Source: Snodgrassella sp. CFCC 13594 (GTDB lineage Bacteria > Pseudomonadota > Gammaproteobacteria > Burkholderiales > Neisseriaceae). Taken from it: a stretch of DNA of 64,000 bases. The notes beneath the pieces were generated by a model that was not told the DNA's origin, searched no databases, and was given only the letters and a program-made list of their open reading frames with translations. The DNA is taken from positions 1-64,000 of the forward strand of contig NZ_LQXR01000003.1 in assembly GCF_001590725.1 (NCBI RefSeq), given 5' to 3'. How positions within the stretch are numbered: the first letter of the stretch is position 1; every line of letters starts with the position of its first letter. Shown here piece after piece: positions 20,463-29,692 of this stretch. The position numbers and the translations under genes are program-made.

Positions 20463-20552
20463 TCAACGGGCAGATTTTTTTATAAACAAGTACTCAAAAA
20501 GCGCCGAGGCTGCTTCATGTGCATAACCATTACCTCCAAATGATGGATTAAA
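20463..20552 (-). pseudogene. Remnant of a GNAT acetyltransferase C-terminus
   Basis: About 30 codons read FNPSFGGNGYAHEAASALFE then YLFIKKSAR and a stop. This is the acetyl-CoA binding segment and following helix of GNAT enzymes (GxGYAxEAxxALxxYLF). A stop codon lies just upstream in the same frame and no other part of the gene is visible. Confidence 0.5.
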
Positions 20553-20658
20553 ACTCTACCCAACAGGAAAGCGCCTTTAATGCATGATTTAGGTGTGGTA
20601 ACCAAATCTTAGCATGGGCTGCTTTCTCGCCTATTTACGAGCATGAAATAACCATGTT

Positions 20659-20683
20659 TGTACATGTACATATTTACTGTACA
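20659..20683 (+). promoter_or_regulatory. Probable YefM-YoeB operator
   Basis: Three copies of TGTACA: two abut as the palindrome TGTACATGTACA (20659-20670) and a third is at 20678-20683, centred 13 bases from the second. In E. coli YefM-YoeB binds paired palindromes with a TGTACA core spaced 12 bases apart. The site lies 25 bases before yefM. Confidence 0.7.
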
Positions 20684-20708
20684 ATAATTAAAATATAAGG
20701 AGGATGTT

Positions 20709-20957
20709 ATGGACAAGGTCATCTCATATACCAATGCTAGGGAAAATTTAGCTCAAGTCATGACTGATGTATGCAACGACAAAATTACTGCACACATCAC
20801 ACGCCGAAATGGTGAAAACTGTGTTCTGATGTCTGAAGAGGAATATGACTCCATACAGGAATCGTTATACCTTTTTAGCAACCCCAATAATGCCCGTCAT
20901 TTGGAACGATCATTGAAGGATGCGGAAGAAAATCGTTTTGTCGATATTGAGCTGTAG
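20709..20957 (+). CDS. yefM: Antitoxin YefM (Phd/YefM family)
   Basis: 82 residues. The N-terminal Phd/YefM DNA-binding fold is clear: ISYTNARENLAQVMTDVCND, ITRRNGENCVLMSEEEYDSI. The C-terminal tail (LERSLKDAEENRFVDIEL) is the acidic segment that wraps the toxin. It should neutralise YoeB and repress its own operon through the upstream TGTACA sites. AAGGAGGA precedes the ATG closely. The stop lies five bases before yoeB, so the pair is translationally linked. Confidence 0.93.
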   Translation: MDKVISYTNARENLAQVMTDVCNDKITAHITRRNGENCVLMSEEEYDSIQESLYLFSNPNNARHLERSLKDAEENRFVDIEL

Positions 20958-20962
20958 CTGAT

Positions 20963-21223
20963 ATGGATCACCGATTCACGGAAACTGCGGCTGAAGATTT
21001 CAATTATTGGGTAAAGCATGACAAGAGAAAAGTCGATCGCATTAAAGTCCTTGTGACAGACATTAAACAAAATCACCCACAAGGAATAGGTAAGCCTGAG
21101 CCATTGAGGCATCAGAAAAGTGGTTTGTGGTCTCGCCGCATAGACAGAGAGCACCGTTTAATTTATTCGGTTGACGACGATATGTTGACGATATATGCCT
21201 GCCGCTATCATTACGACAAATAA
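20963..21223 (+). CDS. yoeB: Toxin YoeB, ribosome-dependent mRNA endonuclease
   Basis: 86 residues, RelE-fold toxin that cleaves mRNA in the ribosomal A site. All catalytic positions of the E. coli enzyme are present at matching numbers: Glu46 (in GKPEPLRH), Arg65 (in REHRLIY), His83 and Tyr84 (in CRYHYDK). The conserved GLWSRRIDREHRLIY block is intact. This indicates a working toxin, unlike the decayed neighbours. Partner of the preceding antitoxin. Confidence 0.95.
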   Translation: MDHRFTETAAEDFNYWVKHDKRKVDRIKVLVTDIKQNHPQGIGKPEPLRHQKSGLWSRRIDREHRLIYSVDDDMLTIYACRYHYDK

Positions 21224-21248
21224 TTAATAATCAGATTCACCGAACCAG

Positions 21249-21277
21249 CCCGCTTCATCATCTGAAGCGGGTTCTTT
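21249..21277 (+). terminator. Terminator of the yefM-yoeB operon
   Basis: CCCGCTTCA (21249-21257) and TGAAGCGGG (21263-21271) form a nine-pair GC-rich stem with a five-base loop, followed by TTCTTTAT. Confidence 0.75.
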
Positions 21278-21299
21278 ATATCCAAAAAAGGAGATTCTT

Positions 21300-21533
21300 A
21301 TGTGTTATGTAAAACAGTTTGATGAAGTGGAAAGCCTGAATGCCTCAATTAATGCAATTCTGAACCAAAATAAATTTGCTCAGGTTCAGATTCGACGCAC
21401 TGAGCGCGGCTAGGAATTGAAGCAGGTGGCACGAGCGACGTTGATGGCCAAAATCAACCGAACTTTACGTGCCATGAAAAAACGCCCTGCTGTAACAGGA
21501 CGTTTTTCAAATGATTGTCAGGGCAATTGGTAA
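21300..21533 (+). CDS. Small unknown protein, 37 residues, or 77 if the in-frame amber codon is a mutation
   Basis: A strong ribosome site (AAAGGAG) precedes the ATG at 21300. The frame reads MCYVKQFDEVESLNASINAI and continues to IRRTERG, then TAG at 21411-21413. Beyond it the frame stays open and basic (ELKQVARATLMAKINRTLRA, MKKRPAVTG) to TAA at 21531. Continuation of the Lys/Arg-rich character suggests that the TAG interrupts one gene. Against this, a terminator-like hairpin lies inside the second part (21477-21507), which suggests the 37-residue form ends the unit. I do not recognise the protein. Confidence 0.4.
21477..21507 (+). terminator. Terminator-like hairpin
   Basis: AAAAAACGCCCTG and CAGGACGTTTTT form a stem around a short loop (one internal mismatch), with A tract before and T tract after, so it could act on both strands. 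Confidence 0.55.
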
Positions 21534-21604
21534 AAAACCCGACGTGAGTAATCTTATCTATTTTGGTTGTGCCTGTAAAGCGGACCAACAAAGGACAATG
21601 TGCG

Positions 21605-21814
21605 ATGAAGAAGCCAGAAGGCAACAATTTTACTGAAGCGGTTTTAATGACTTTCACCGTAGCGGTTTTCATCATGCTTTTTGGGCTGCTCTTTCTCATG
21701 GCCGTTGATCATTTAAGAGAACACGCGTTACTCTTAAATCAAAAAGTAAAAGAACTGTGTCACAATTCTGGCACAGTAAAAATAAGTGTTACATGGGTAA
21801 ATGTAAAACTTTAA
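21605..21814 (+). CDS. Small single-pass membrane protein of unknown function
   Basis: 69 residues from the ATG at 21605, which has AAAGGA nine bases upstream. One hydrophobic helix (AVLMTFTVAVFIMLFGLLFL) follows a short polar N-terminus, and the C-terminal part is soluble (LNQKVKELCHNSGTVKIS). It lies just outside the tRNA-Ile2 gene. Not recognised. Confidence 0.45.
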   Translation: MKKPEGNNFTEAVLMTFTVAVFIMLFGLLFLMAVDHLREHALLLNQKVKELCHNSGTVKISVTWVNVKL

Positions 21815-21829
21815 TATTAATAGGTTTTT

Positions 21830-21905
<76 letters not shown>

Positions 21906-21950
21906 GCGAAAGACGGCTATTGTAGCCGTCTATGCTATTACTGACAAGGT

Positions 21951-23909
21951 TTACTGCTTGTTTTCATCATTATCAAGGAAGCTTTTCAGTCTATCTGAGC
22001 GGGTGGGGTGACGAAGCTTACGCAGAGCCTTCGCCTCAATCTGACGAATGCGTTCACGTGTCACGTCAAACTGTTTACCCACTTCTTCCAAAGTGTGATC
22101 CGTATTCATATCAATACCAAAGCGCATGCGTAAGACCTTTGCTTCACGTGGTGTTAGGCTTTCCAATACATCTTTGGTGACTTCACGCAAACTGGAATAC
22201 ATTGCGGCATCGGAAGGGGCTACATTGTTGGCATCTTCGATGAAATCGCCCAAGTGTGAATCATCATCATCGCCAATGGGGGTTTCCATGGAGATAGGTT
22301 CTTTGGCGATTTTCATGATTTTCCGGATTTTGTCTTCCGGCATCTCCATCAGTTCGGCCAATTTCGCTGAATCTGGGTCTTCCCCATTTTCTTGCAAGTA
22401 TTGGCGCGAAATACGGTTCATTTTGTTGATGGTTTCAATCATGTGCACCGGAATGCGAATGGTGCGAGCTTGGTCTGCGATAGAGCGGGTAATGGCTTGG
22501 CGTATCCACCAAGTAGCATAGGTAGAAAATTTATAGCCACGGCGGTATTCGAATTTATCCACTGCCTTCATCAGGCCGATGTTGCCTTCTTGGATTAAAT
22601 CCAAGAATTGCAAACCTCGGTTGGTGTATTTTTTGGCAATGGAAATTACCAAACGCAAGTTGGCTTGAATCATTTCTTGCTTGGCGGCAGCCGTTTCATG
22701 CTCGCTTTTCACCATGTTCTTGTTGATTTGTTTGAGTTCATCAATAGAAACTTGGGTTTCGTGTTCTAAGTTGGCCAGCTGGTTTTGTTTTTCCACAATA
22801 GCGTATTGGAAGCGGTTTAAAGCTTCGTTCCATACCCGGTTCAATGCCAATTCTCGCTCTACCCAAGTAACGTCAGTGGGATTGTTCAAAAAGCTATTGA
22901 TGAAATAATCGCGATCCATGTGGACACGGTTCAATGCGATGTCACGGATTTCACGTTCCAATTGACGCACTTGGCTTACGCGCATGCGCAGGCTATCGCA
23001 GAGGCTTTCGATTTGGCGTGTGGTAAAACGCACTTTGAGCAGTTCATCGGCAATTTGTGTACGCAAGTCTAAATATTTGGCATCTGAAGTATCTTTTTTG
23101 TGTAGGATGGCCACCATTTTTTCATAAAGTACTTGTATGCCATCAAAGTGCTCCAAAGTTTTTCGTTTCAGCTCTTCTAAATTGGCTGAAGCGGCCAAAG
23201 CAGCGCTTTCTTCATCGTCTTCTTCTGCATCATCTTCACTGTCTATCTCGGTATCGTCATCGCCTTCATTGCTGTTTTCGGCTTCGGCTGCTTCAACACC
23301 GATACCCAGTGCATCCATTAATTCTTCGTGTGGGTCAACAATGGCTTCAACCACGTCATCCACTTTAATTTCTTCTTTGCGGATGCGTTCAATTAAGGTC
23401 AAAATTTCGGCCACTGAGCCAGGACAAGCCGCAATAGCTTGGATCATGTTGCGTAAAGCATGTTCAATTTTTTTGGCGATGATGATTTCATCTTCGCGCG
23501 TGAGCAGATCGACTTGACCCATTTCACGCATATACATGCGAACGGGGTCGGTGGTACGGCCAAACTCATTGTCCGCACTTGACAAGGCGGCTTCGGCTTC
23601 GGCTACCGCATCATCATCCGTCATGTTGGCAGTGTTATCGCCCATCAGCAAGGCTTCGGCATCGGGTGCTTCTTCCGTAACCTGTATCCCTAAGCCTGAA
23701 ATCATGGCCACGATGTTGTCAATTTGCTCCGCATCGGACATGTCATCAGGCAGAGCATCGTTGATTTCCGCATAGGTGATGTAACCGCGATCTTTGCCAA
23801 TGATAATCAACTGGCGCAAGCGTGCCCGCTGTTCTTCGATGGTGAGTGGGCGATTGTCGGCCGAGTCATCATCGGCTTCGTAGTCGGTTTTTTTGGGGTT
23901 TTGATTGGC
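21951..23909 (-). CDS. rpoD: RNA polymerase primary sigma factor (sigma-70)
   Basis: About 652 residues from the chosen start at 23909 ([10 protein letters not shown]); an upstream Met adds 14 residues without family match. Region 1.1 is near the N-terminus, an acidic nonconserved insert ([20 protein letters not shown]) is in the middle, and region 2 ([40 protein letters not shown]) and region 4 ([19 protein letters not shown]) are fully conserved. Third gene of the rpsU-yqeY-dnaG-rpoD macromolecular synthesis operon. Confidence 0.97.
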   Translation of the reverse strand, partial: ANQNPKKTDYEADDDSADNRPLTIEEQRARLRQLIIIGKDRGYITYAEINDALPDDMSDAEQIDNIVAMISGLGIQVTEEAPDAEALLMGDNTANMTDDDAVAEAEAALSSADNEFGRTTDPVRMYMREMGQVDLLTREDEIIIAKKIEHALRNMIQAIAACPGSVAEILTLIERIRKEEIKVDDVVEAIVDPHEELMDALGIGVEAAEAENSNEGDDDTEIDSEDDAEEDDEESAALAASANLEELKRKTLEHFDGIQVLYEKMVAILHKKDTSDAKYLDLRTQIADELLKVRFTTRQIESLCDSLRMRVSQVRQLEREIRDIALNRVHMDRDYFINSFLNNPTDVTWVERELALNRVWNEALNRFQYAIVEKQNQLANLEHETQVSIDELKQINKNMVKSEHETAAAKQEMIQANLRLVISIAKKYTNRGLQFLDLIQEGNIGLMKAVDKFEYRRGYKFSTYATWWIRQAITRSIADQARTIRIPVHMIETINKMNRISRQYLQENGEDPDSAKLAELMEMPEDKIRKIMKIAKEPISMETPIGDDDDSHLGDFIEDANNVAPSDAAMYSSLREVTKDVLESLTPREAKVLRMRFGIDMNTDHTLEEVGKQFDVTRERIRQIEAKALRKLRHPTRSDRLKSFLDNDENKQ

Positions 23910-23972
23910 CATATATTGCACTCTGTTTCCGGCTGTTTTCAGGCAGCCCAAACTGGATTAATCGGTGCGCCT

Positions 23973-25756
23973 TTATTGATTTGGCGTCTGTTTGGATGAG
24001 CTCAACAAAGAGCGCAGCAATTGATTTTCTTCATCGGTGAGCGGGTGTTCACGCGATTTGCGTTTCAACGCATCAAGCTGTCTCAGTTTGAGGTTATCCC
24101 ATAGTTTTTGCATGCCTGCTTTGAACGTGGCGCAGTCTTCTTCATTGTCAGACTGCAAAATATCCGGCGATGCCATAGCATGTTCGAAAATATGCTGGAT
24201 GATGGGTTCAAATTCAGTATTGCGCATCAGTTCCAACACCGCACCACTGTTTAAAGGTGTGATGGAGGCTTGAATACGCTCAACCAGCGCAGCGAGGCAT
24301 GCATCATCGCCGTGCAGGTCTAAATATTCGGGCAAATCTATATATACGGCCCATTGTGGATTTATCAATAGGGCACGTATTTGTTGCTGTACCAAACTCA
24401 TCATTTCAGGCTGCCTGAAGGTTTGCACAGGGAGCTGATAACGTTTTTGTTGAATGTGGCGTTTGGGTGTTTCTTGGCCCAACAATTGGGCTAGATTGTG
24501 TTCGTCAATACCCACCATTTGGCTCAAGCGTTGGCGTAACAAATATGCCAGTGCCGGTGCCTTGATTTGTGCCAATAATGGGCTGCTGGTTTTAATCAAT
24601 TCAGCTTTGCCTTCTTGGGTGGCCAGATTTAAGTTCTGACTTAAGGCTTGCCAGAAATAGGCAGACAAGGGCTGGCTTTGATGAATCAATGCATCTTCAA
24701 ATGCGGGCGCGCCCTTGGCTCGAACATAACTGTCAGGATCGTGTTCCGCAGGTAGAAATAAAAAATGCAGGCTTTTGTCGTCTTTGAGCTGGGGCAGGGC
24801 ATTTTCCAATGCGCGCCAAGCTGCTTTGCGCCCGGCTGAATCGCCATCAAAGCAAAAATAAATGTCATCACTTTGGCGCATCAATAATTTGATGTGATCA
24901 GCAGTGGTTGCCGTGCCCAAAGCAGCTACCGCATATTCAATGCCAAATTGCGCCAAAGCCACCACGTCCATGTAGCCTTCAACCACCAATACCCGAGCTG
25001 CTTCTTTGATGCCTGTACGTGCTTCATGTAGGCCGTATAGATGGCGGCCTTTGTCAAACAAAGGTGTTTCAGGCGAGTTTAAATATTTGGGTTCGCCTTT
25101 GTCGAGGATGCGCCCACCAAAGCCAATAATCTGTCCACGCGTATCTCGAATAGGAAACATAATACGATCACGGAAACGGTCGTAGTGTTTGTCGTCTTTG
25201 GCGATGACCATGCCGCTTTGCACCAAGGCATTGCTGGGGTAGGGCTGGAAGACTTTGGCCAGCGCTTGCCAATCATCAGGGCATAACCCAGCCCATAACG
25301 AGTGATAATGTTATCGTTGAGGCCGCGTTGTTGCAGATAGGCTTGTGCACGCGCAGAGCCTTGTAGCTGATGTTGATAAAATGTCGCTGCGGCAGTGGTA
25401 GTTTCTTCTAAAGTTTGCTGCTGTTGCTTGCGTGCTTTGCTGGCTGCTGGGTTGGCGGAGGTGGCGGATTTAGGCACCACCATGCCCACGCGGTCAGCCA
25501 AAAATTGCACCGCTTCAACAAAGCTCAGACCTTGATATTCCATCACAAAGCCTACTGCGGAGCCATGGGCACCACAACCGAAACAATGGTAAAACTGTTT
25601 ACTGGGGCTCACTGAAAAAGACGGTGATTTTTCTTTATGAAACGGGCAACAAGCCATGTAATTCTGGCCACCTTTTTTCAGTGGCACGAATTCATCAATC
25701 ACATCAACAATGTCGATTTTGTTGAGCAGTTCGTCGATGAATTCGCTGGGTATCAT
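23973..25756 (-). CDS. dnaG: DNA primase DnaG, frame broken
   Basis: Synthesises RNA primers at the replication fork. The N-terminal part (from 25756) has the zinc ribbon (CCPFHKEKSPSFSVSPSKQF, then HCFGCGAHG). The other frame has the TOPRIM core (VLVVEGYMDVVALAQFGIEY, FCFDGDSAGRKAAWRAL, DPDSYVRAKG) and the helicase-binding domain. One C missing from the coding-strand run at plus 25279-25281 separates them. Restoring it gives GLGYAPDDWQALAKVFQPYP and a 594-residue protein of normal size. DnaG is essential, so this is almost certainly a sequence error. A DUS at 24408-24419 lies inside the gene. Confidence 0.95.
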
Positions 25757-25786
25757 GGGTGTCCTGTTTTCAGGCAGCCATTTGGC

Positions 25787-26233
25787 TTAGGCGCTTAGAA
25801 GCTGTTTTAAGGTTTTGCTGACATCACCCATATCGGCTTTGCCAGCCAACTCGGTTTTGAGGACGCCCATGACTTTGCCCATATCGCTCATTTTGCTGGC
25901 GCCGGTGGCGGCAATAGCGGCTTGAACTGCTGCGGTCAATGCTTCTGGGCCCATCATTTCAGGCAGGTATTTTTGCAGTAAGTTGATTTCGGCCTGTTCT
26001 TTTTGTGCCAAGTCGTGGCGGTGGCCTTCTTCGTACATGTGCACGGATTCTTTACGTTGCTTCACCATTTTGGTCACGATGGCAATGAAACGCTCGTCAT
26101 CGACTTCCACTCGTTCATCAACTTCAACCTGCTTGATGGCCGCTAAGGCCATGCGAATGGTGGATAAGGCTTCGGCATCGTGGCTGCGCATGGCAGTTTT
26201 CATGTCGTCTTGTAATCGTTGTTTGAGATTCAT
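25787..26233 (-). CDS. yqeY: GatB/YqeY domain protein
   Basis: 148 residues from MNLKQRLQDDM at 26233; a TTG five codons upstream is not needed. The family shares a helical domain with the GatB subunit of tRNA-dependent amidotransferase, suggesting tRNA contact, but its cellular role is not settled. Recognised from RSHDAEALSTIRMALAAIKQ, EINLLQKYLPEMM and MGKVMGVLKTELAGKADMG. It lies between rpsU and dnaG, a common arrangement of this operon. Confidence 0.9.
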   Translation of the reverse strand: MNLKQRLQDDMKTAMRSHDAEALSTIRMALAAIKQVEVDERVEVDDERFIAIVTKMVKQRKESVHMYEEGHRHDLAQKEQAEINLLQKYLPEMMGPEALTAAVQAAIAATGASKMSDMGKVMGVLKTELAGKADMGDVSKTLKQLLSA

Positions 26234-26343
26234 GACAGACTTCTTCAATCAATAATGCAACAGATAAAGGCAAATACCGCAAGCAAGGCCTGCGGTATTC
26301 CAGTTATTTCAGGCAACCCAAAAGCTGCCGCACCAAAATAAAA

Positions 26344-26556
26344 TTAGTACAATTTTGGTGGCAATTGTTGGCTGCGCAGGCGTTTCTGCAGGCGTTTTAC
26401 TGCGGCTGCCTTTTTGCGTTTGCGTTCAGTCGTTGGTTTTTCGTAAGCTTCACGGGCACGCAATTCGGTCAATAGACCAGTTTTTTCTACGGCGCGTTTA
26501 AAACGGCGCATGGCAACTTCAAAGGGTTCGTTTTCTTTTACACGAATAGCAGGCAT
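26344..26556 (-). CDS. rpsU: 30S ribosomal protein S21
   Basis: 70 residues from [20 protein letters not shown], the standard S21 start, preceded by AGGAACAA. Very basic C-terminus ([20 protein letters not shown]). S21 sits at the platform of the small subunit and helps mRNA anti-Shine-Dalgarno pairing. First gene of the macromolecular synthesis operon. A DUS lies 38 bases upstream (26594-26605), in the leader. Confidence 0.97.
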   Translation of the reverse strand: MPAIRVKENEPFEVAMRRFKRAVEKTGLLTELRAREAYEKPTTERKRKKAAAVKRLQKRLRSQQLPPKLY

Positions 26557-26885
26557 TGCATTTGTTCCTAAATTGAATGGATTCTCGGTTTCTAGGCTGC
26601 CTGAAAATGGGCAGCTATTGCACGATGTGTGCACATACAGGCTTAAAATTAGGTGCTGTACCAACCCGAAAAACATCACCTCCTAAGGTGCACTGCTGTA
26701 ATGATGATTAATATTTAGCCGTAAAAAACCACGGCCTTTCAAAAAGGTTAGGAATTGTCTTGTTTTTTAGGTTATTTGTCAAGCCATCTGTTGCTCATGC
26801 AAGCCTTGCATGCTGATTGGATTAATCAATCCAATCAAGTTCTAGGCGTGCTATTTTTTGTACAATGAGCAATCCAGAGTGGGGA
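26557..26885. other. Intergenic, 330 bases, with two adjacent inverted repeats
   Basis: Lies between the spoT stop and the rpsU start, both on the minus strand, and must hold the rpsU promoter. CATGCAAG-C-CTTGCATG (26796-26812) and GATTGGATT-AATC-AATCCAATC (26815-26836) are perfect inverted repeats in tandem. They could be the spoT terminator or protein-binding sites. Confidence 0.4.
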
Positions 26886-29417
26886 TTAGAGCCGGTTGAC
26901 GCGACGAATTTGAGGAATGGAATGCAATGCTCGGATGATTTTGGTAAGTTGTTCCAAATTTTTGACTTGTAAAGCAAAGCGAAATTCGATGAAGCCGTCG
27001 GTGCCTTCTTGTTTTTTTGACGGAGTTTCTACCGATTCGATGTCGGCTTCGTTGGCAGAAATGGCTTGCGCCATCAATACCAATAGTCCGTGTGAATCCT
27101 GGGCAGCAACGTGCAGGCTGACATGGTAAGTGTTTTGTTGGAAATCATCCCAGCTGGCATCAAGTTGGTTGTCAGGATCCGCTTTCAGAATGTTGCTGCA
27201 GTTATCGCGGTGAATGATGATGCCTTGGTCTTTGATCAACAGTGCCTTGATGGTGTCGCCCGGAATCGGGTTGCAGCATTTGGCTAAGTGGATGCGCCCC
27301 GTCTCGTTACCGGAAATTTTGATGGGGGATAGTTTGACTGTGCCGCCAAAATGCTCTCCTGCTAAATCAGCGATGTGCATGGCTACGGCAATGGGCTGTA
27401 GTCGACCCATACCTACGTCATAAAGAACGTCTTCAAAGGCAGTATTTTTATTGGCTAAATCGGCTAGATACTTCTCTTTTAAGCTTTCAGACAGCAATAC
27501 ATTTTCCGGCAATAGGCTCGATAATGCTTTGTGCAGCAGGCTCTCACCCAGTTTAACCGCATCGGCGCGATTCATGTTTTTAATCTGATTGCGAATGGCG
27601 CTGCGGGCGCGGCTGGATACCGCAAAACTCAACCAAGCAGGATTGGGCCGCGCTTTTTCAGAGGTGATGATTTCTACCGTGTCACCAGTGCGCAATTTGG
27701 TACGCAAAGGCATCATATTTTGATTGATGCGCGTGGCCACGGTTCGGTTGCCGATATCGGTGTGCACCGCATAGGCGAAATCAATGGGGGTGGCACCTTC
27801 AGGCAACACCATGATTTTGCCCTTGGGCGTGAAAATATAGACTTCGTTGGGAAATAAGTCGACTTTAACATGCTCCAGAAACTCCAGCGCATTGTCGCTT
27901 TCTGCTTGTAAATCCAATATGGTTTGCAACCATTGGTGGGTGCGCATTTGTGCTTGGTCGAAACTGCTCTGCTCGCCAGATTTGTACATCCAATGGCTGG
28001 CTATGCCGCCTTCGGCAATGGCGTCCATTTCATGAGTGCGAATTTGCACTTCAATAGGTAGGCCGTAAGGGCCGACCAAGGTGGTGTGTAAAGACTGATA
28101 GCCATTGTTTTTGGGGATGGCAATATAGTCTTTGATTTTGCCTGGTTTGGGTTTATAGAGATTGTGCAAAGCACCCAGAGCCGCATAGCAAGCCGGAATG
28201 TTATTGACGATCACACGAAAAGCATAAATATCCATCACTTCCGCAAAATGCAGATTTTTGGCACGCATTTTTTGGTAAATGCTGAATAGGTTTTTTTCGC
28301 GCCCTTTAATTTGAGCTTCAATATTGGCGCCCACTAGGCGCTGACTAAATGCCCTTAAAACTTTACCGACCACATCTCGACGGTTACGACGAGAGGCTTG
28401 CAGAGCTTTTTCCAATACCCGATAGCGTTCGGGATGTAAGTGTTTGAATGATAAGTCCTGCAGCTCACGGTATACCTGGTTAAGGCCGATGCGATTGGCC
28501 AATTGCGCATAAATTTCCATGGTTTCTTGCGCAATGCGACGACGACTTTCTGGTTTTTTTGCGCTCAGCGTGCGCATGTTATGCAGGCGATCGGACAGTT
28601 TAACAATGATGACGCGAATGTCTTTGGTCATTGCCAAAATCAGCTTGCGGAAGCTTTCCGCTTGGGCTTCTTCTTGGTCGTTATATTCCAGTTTTTCCAG
28701 TTTGGATAAACCGTCTACCATGTCGGCGATGGTTTCGCCAAAAGCATTGGCAATTTGCATTTTGCCCGTGCCCGTGTCTTCCATAACGTCGTGCAGCACG
28801 CCCGCGCACAAGCCTTGCACGTCTATGTGCCATTCAGCCAGTTGAGTAGCCACAGCCATGGGGTGCGTAATGTAGGGTACGCCGCTGTTGCGAAACTGAC
28901 CGTGGTGGGCGGCAATGCCGAAATCACACGCTTGGTTGAGCAGGCTTTTCTCTTCGGTTTTAAGATAGGAGGCGGTTTTGAGCAGATGTTGGCGTGAACG
29001 CTCAATAATGGCGTTGTAAGTGTCTTCGATTTGCTGATGACACAAAGCCAATTGCGCATCAAAATGGGTGGCACCCACGGTATTGATGTGCGCCATGATT
29101 TCTAAGCCTACGTCGCCCAGGCAGGGTTTCAGTTGTGCTGCATCTGCTGTTTCGCCTAAATCTTCCATGGCGATTTGAACCAATACCCCGGCCAGTGCAT
29201 GAACGCGGTGTTGCTCTTGCGCCAATGCGGTGGTCAGCGCAAAGCTACGCATCAGCAAAGAGACTTTATTGCTCGCTTGTGCGTGATGAGATACATACGC
29301 ACAAGCAGTTTCTAACAAAGCATAGCGCTCTTCTTTTTTCAGGTAGCCTGTTTGTGCAAATAAGGCTTCCCGCCATTGTGCTACATGGGCGGGATAGGCT
29401 GTGCTTGCTGGATACAT
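26886..29417 (-). CDS. spoT: Bifunctional (p)ppGpp synthetase/hydrolase SpoT with extended N-terminus
   Basis: 843 residues, about 140 more than typical SpoT. The hydrolase HD domain is intact (AAHHGQFRNSGVPYITHP, then GVLHDVMEDTG with His209-Asp210, and VKLSDRLHNMRTL). The synthetase has MDIYAFRVIV and IPKNNGYQSLHTT. TGS (VYIFTPKGKIMVLPEGATP) and C-terminal ACT domains follow. The extra N-terminus (residues 24-90) can be aligned to residues 150-216 of the same protein: GYLKKEERYALLETACAYVS against SYLKTEEKSLLNQACDFGIA, and GVLVQIAMEDLG against GVLHDVMEDTG. It lacks the HD pair, so it looks like a degenerate duplicate. rpoZ and gmk lie upstream in the same direction, as in many proteobacteria. 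Confidence 0.95.
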   Translation of the reverse strand: MYPASTAYPAHVAQWREALFAQTGYLKKEERYALLETACAYVSHHAQASNKVSLLMRSFALTTALAQEQHRVHALAGVLVQIAMEDLGETADAAQLKPCLGDVGLEIMAHINTVGATHFDAQLALCHQQIEDTYNAIIERSRQHLLKTASYLKTEEKSLLNQACDFGIAAHHGQFRNSGVPYITHPMAVATQLAEWHIDVQGLCAGVLHDVMEDTGTGKMQIANAFGETIADMVDGLSKLEKLEYNDQEEAQAESFRKLILAMTKDIRVIIVKLSDRLHNMRTLSAKKPESRRRIAQETMEIYAQLANRIGLNQVYRELQDLSFKHLHPERYRVLEKALQASRRNRRDVVGKVLRAFSQRLVGANIEAQIKGREKNLFSIYQKMRAKNLHFAEVMDIYAFRVIVNNIPACYAALGALHNLYKPKPGKIKDYIAIPKNNGYQSLHTTLVGPYGLPIEVQIRTHEMDAIAEGGIASHWMYKSGEQSSFDQAQMRTHQWLQTILDLQAESDNALEFLEHVKVDLFPNEVYIFTPKGKIMVLPEGATPIDFAYAVHTDIGNRTVATRINQNMMPLRTKLRTGDTVEIITSEKARPNPAWLSFAVSSRARSAIRNQIKNMNRADAVKLGESLLHKALSSLLPENVLLSESLKEKYLADLANKNTAFEDVLYDVGMGRLQPIAVAMHIADLAGEHFGGTVKLSPIKISGNETGRIHLAKCCNPIPGDTIKALLIKDQGIIIHRDNCSNILKADPDNQLDASWDDFQQNTYHVSLHVAAQDSHGLLVLMAQAISANEADIESVETPSKKQEGTDGFIEFRFALQVKNLEQLTKIIRALHSIPQIRRVNRL

Positions 29418-29441
29418 GGGCGACCTGTGTGCGGCTAAAAA

Positions 29442-29645
29442 TTATTTTTGTTGATTTAAAAGTTCAACACCAATTTGCCCAGCCGCGATTTCCCGCAATG
29501 CGACAACGGTGGGTTTGTCGTGGTCTTCTTCAACCAAGGGGGTTGCACCATTGGCTAATTGGCGTGAGCGCAAGGCTGCGGTCATGGTGAGATCAAAGTG
29601 ATTGGGAATGCGTCCGATACAGTCTTCTACGGTAATGCGAGCCAT
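29442..29645 (-). CDS. rpoZ: RNA polymerase omega subunit
   Basis: 67 residues: [20 protein letters not shown], then [20 protein letters not shown] and [13 protein letters not shown], the full omega pattern. Omega assists RNA polymerase assembly and in enterics is part of a ppGpp binding site. The spoT start lies 24 bases downstream, so the two are probably co-transcribed with gmk. Confidence 0.95.
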   Translation of the reverse strand: MARITVEDCIGRIPNHFDLTMTAALRSRQLANGATPLVEEDHDKPTVVALREIAAGQIGVELLNQQK

Positions 29646-29692
29646 GGTTTGTGTTCCAATGTAAGAATGAATGGGTTTATTGTCGCTAAATT

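Larger units (their letters stand above)
20275..20708. other. Intergenic, 434 bases, with an acetyltransferase remnant and the TA operator
   Basis: Between the peptidase-like pseudogene and yefM. It holds the GNAT remnant at 20463-20552 and the TGTACA operator words at 20659-20683, both listed separately. Nothing else is evident. Confidence 0.5.
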
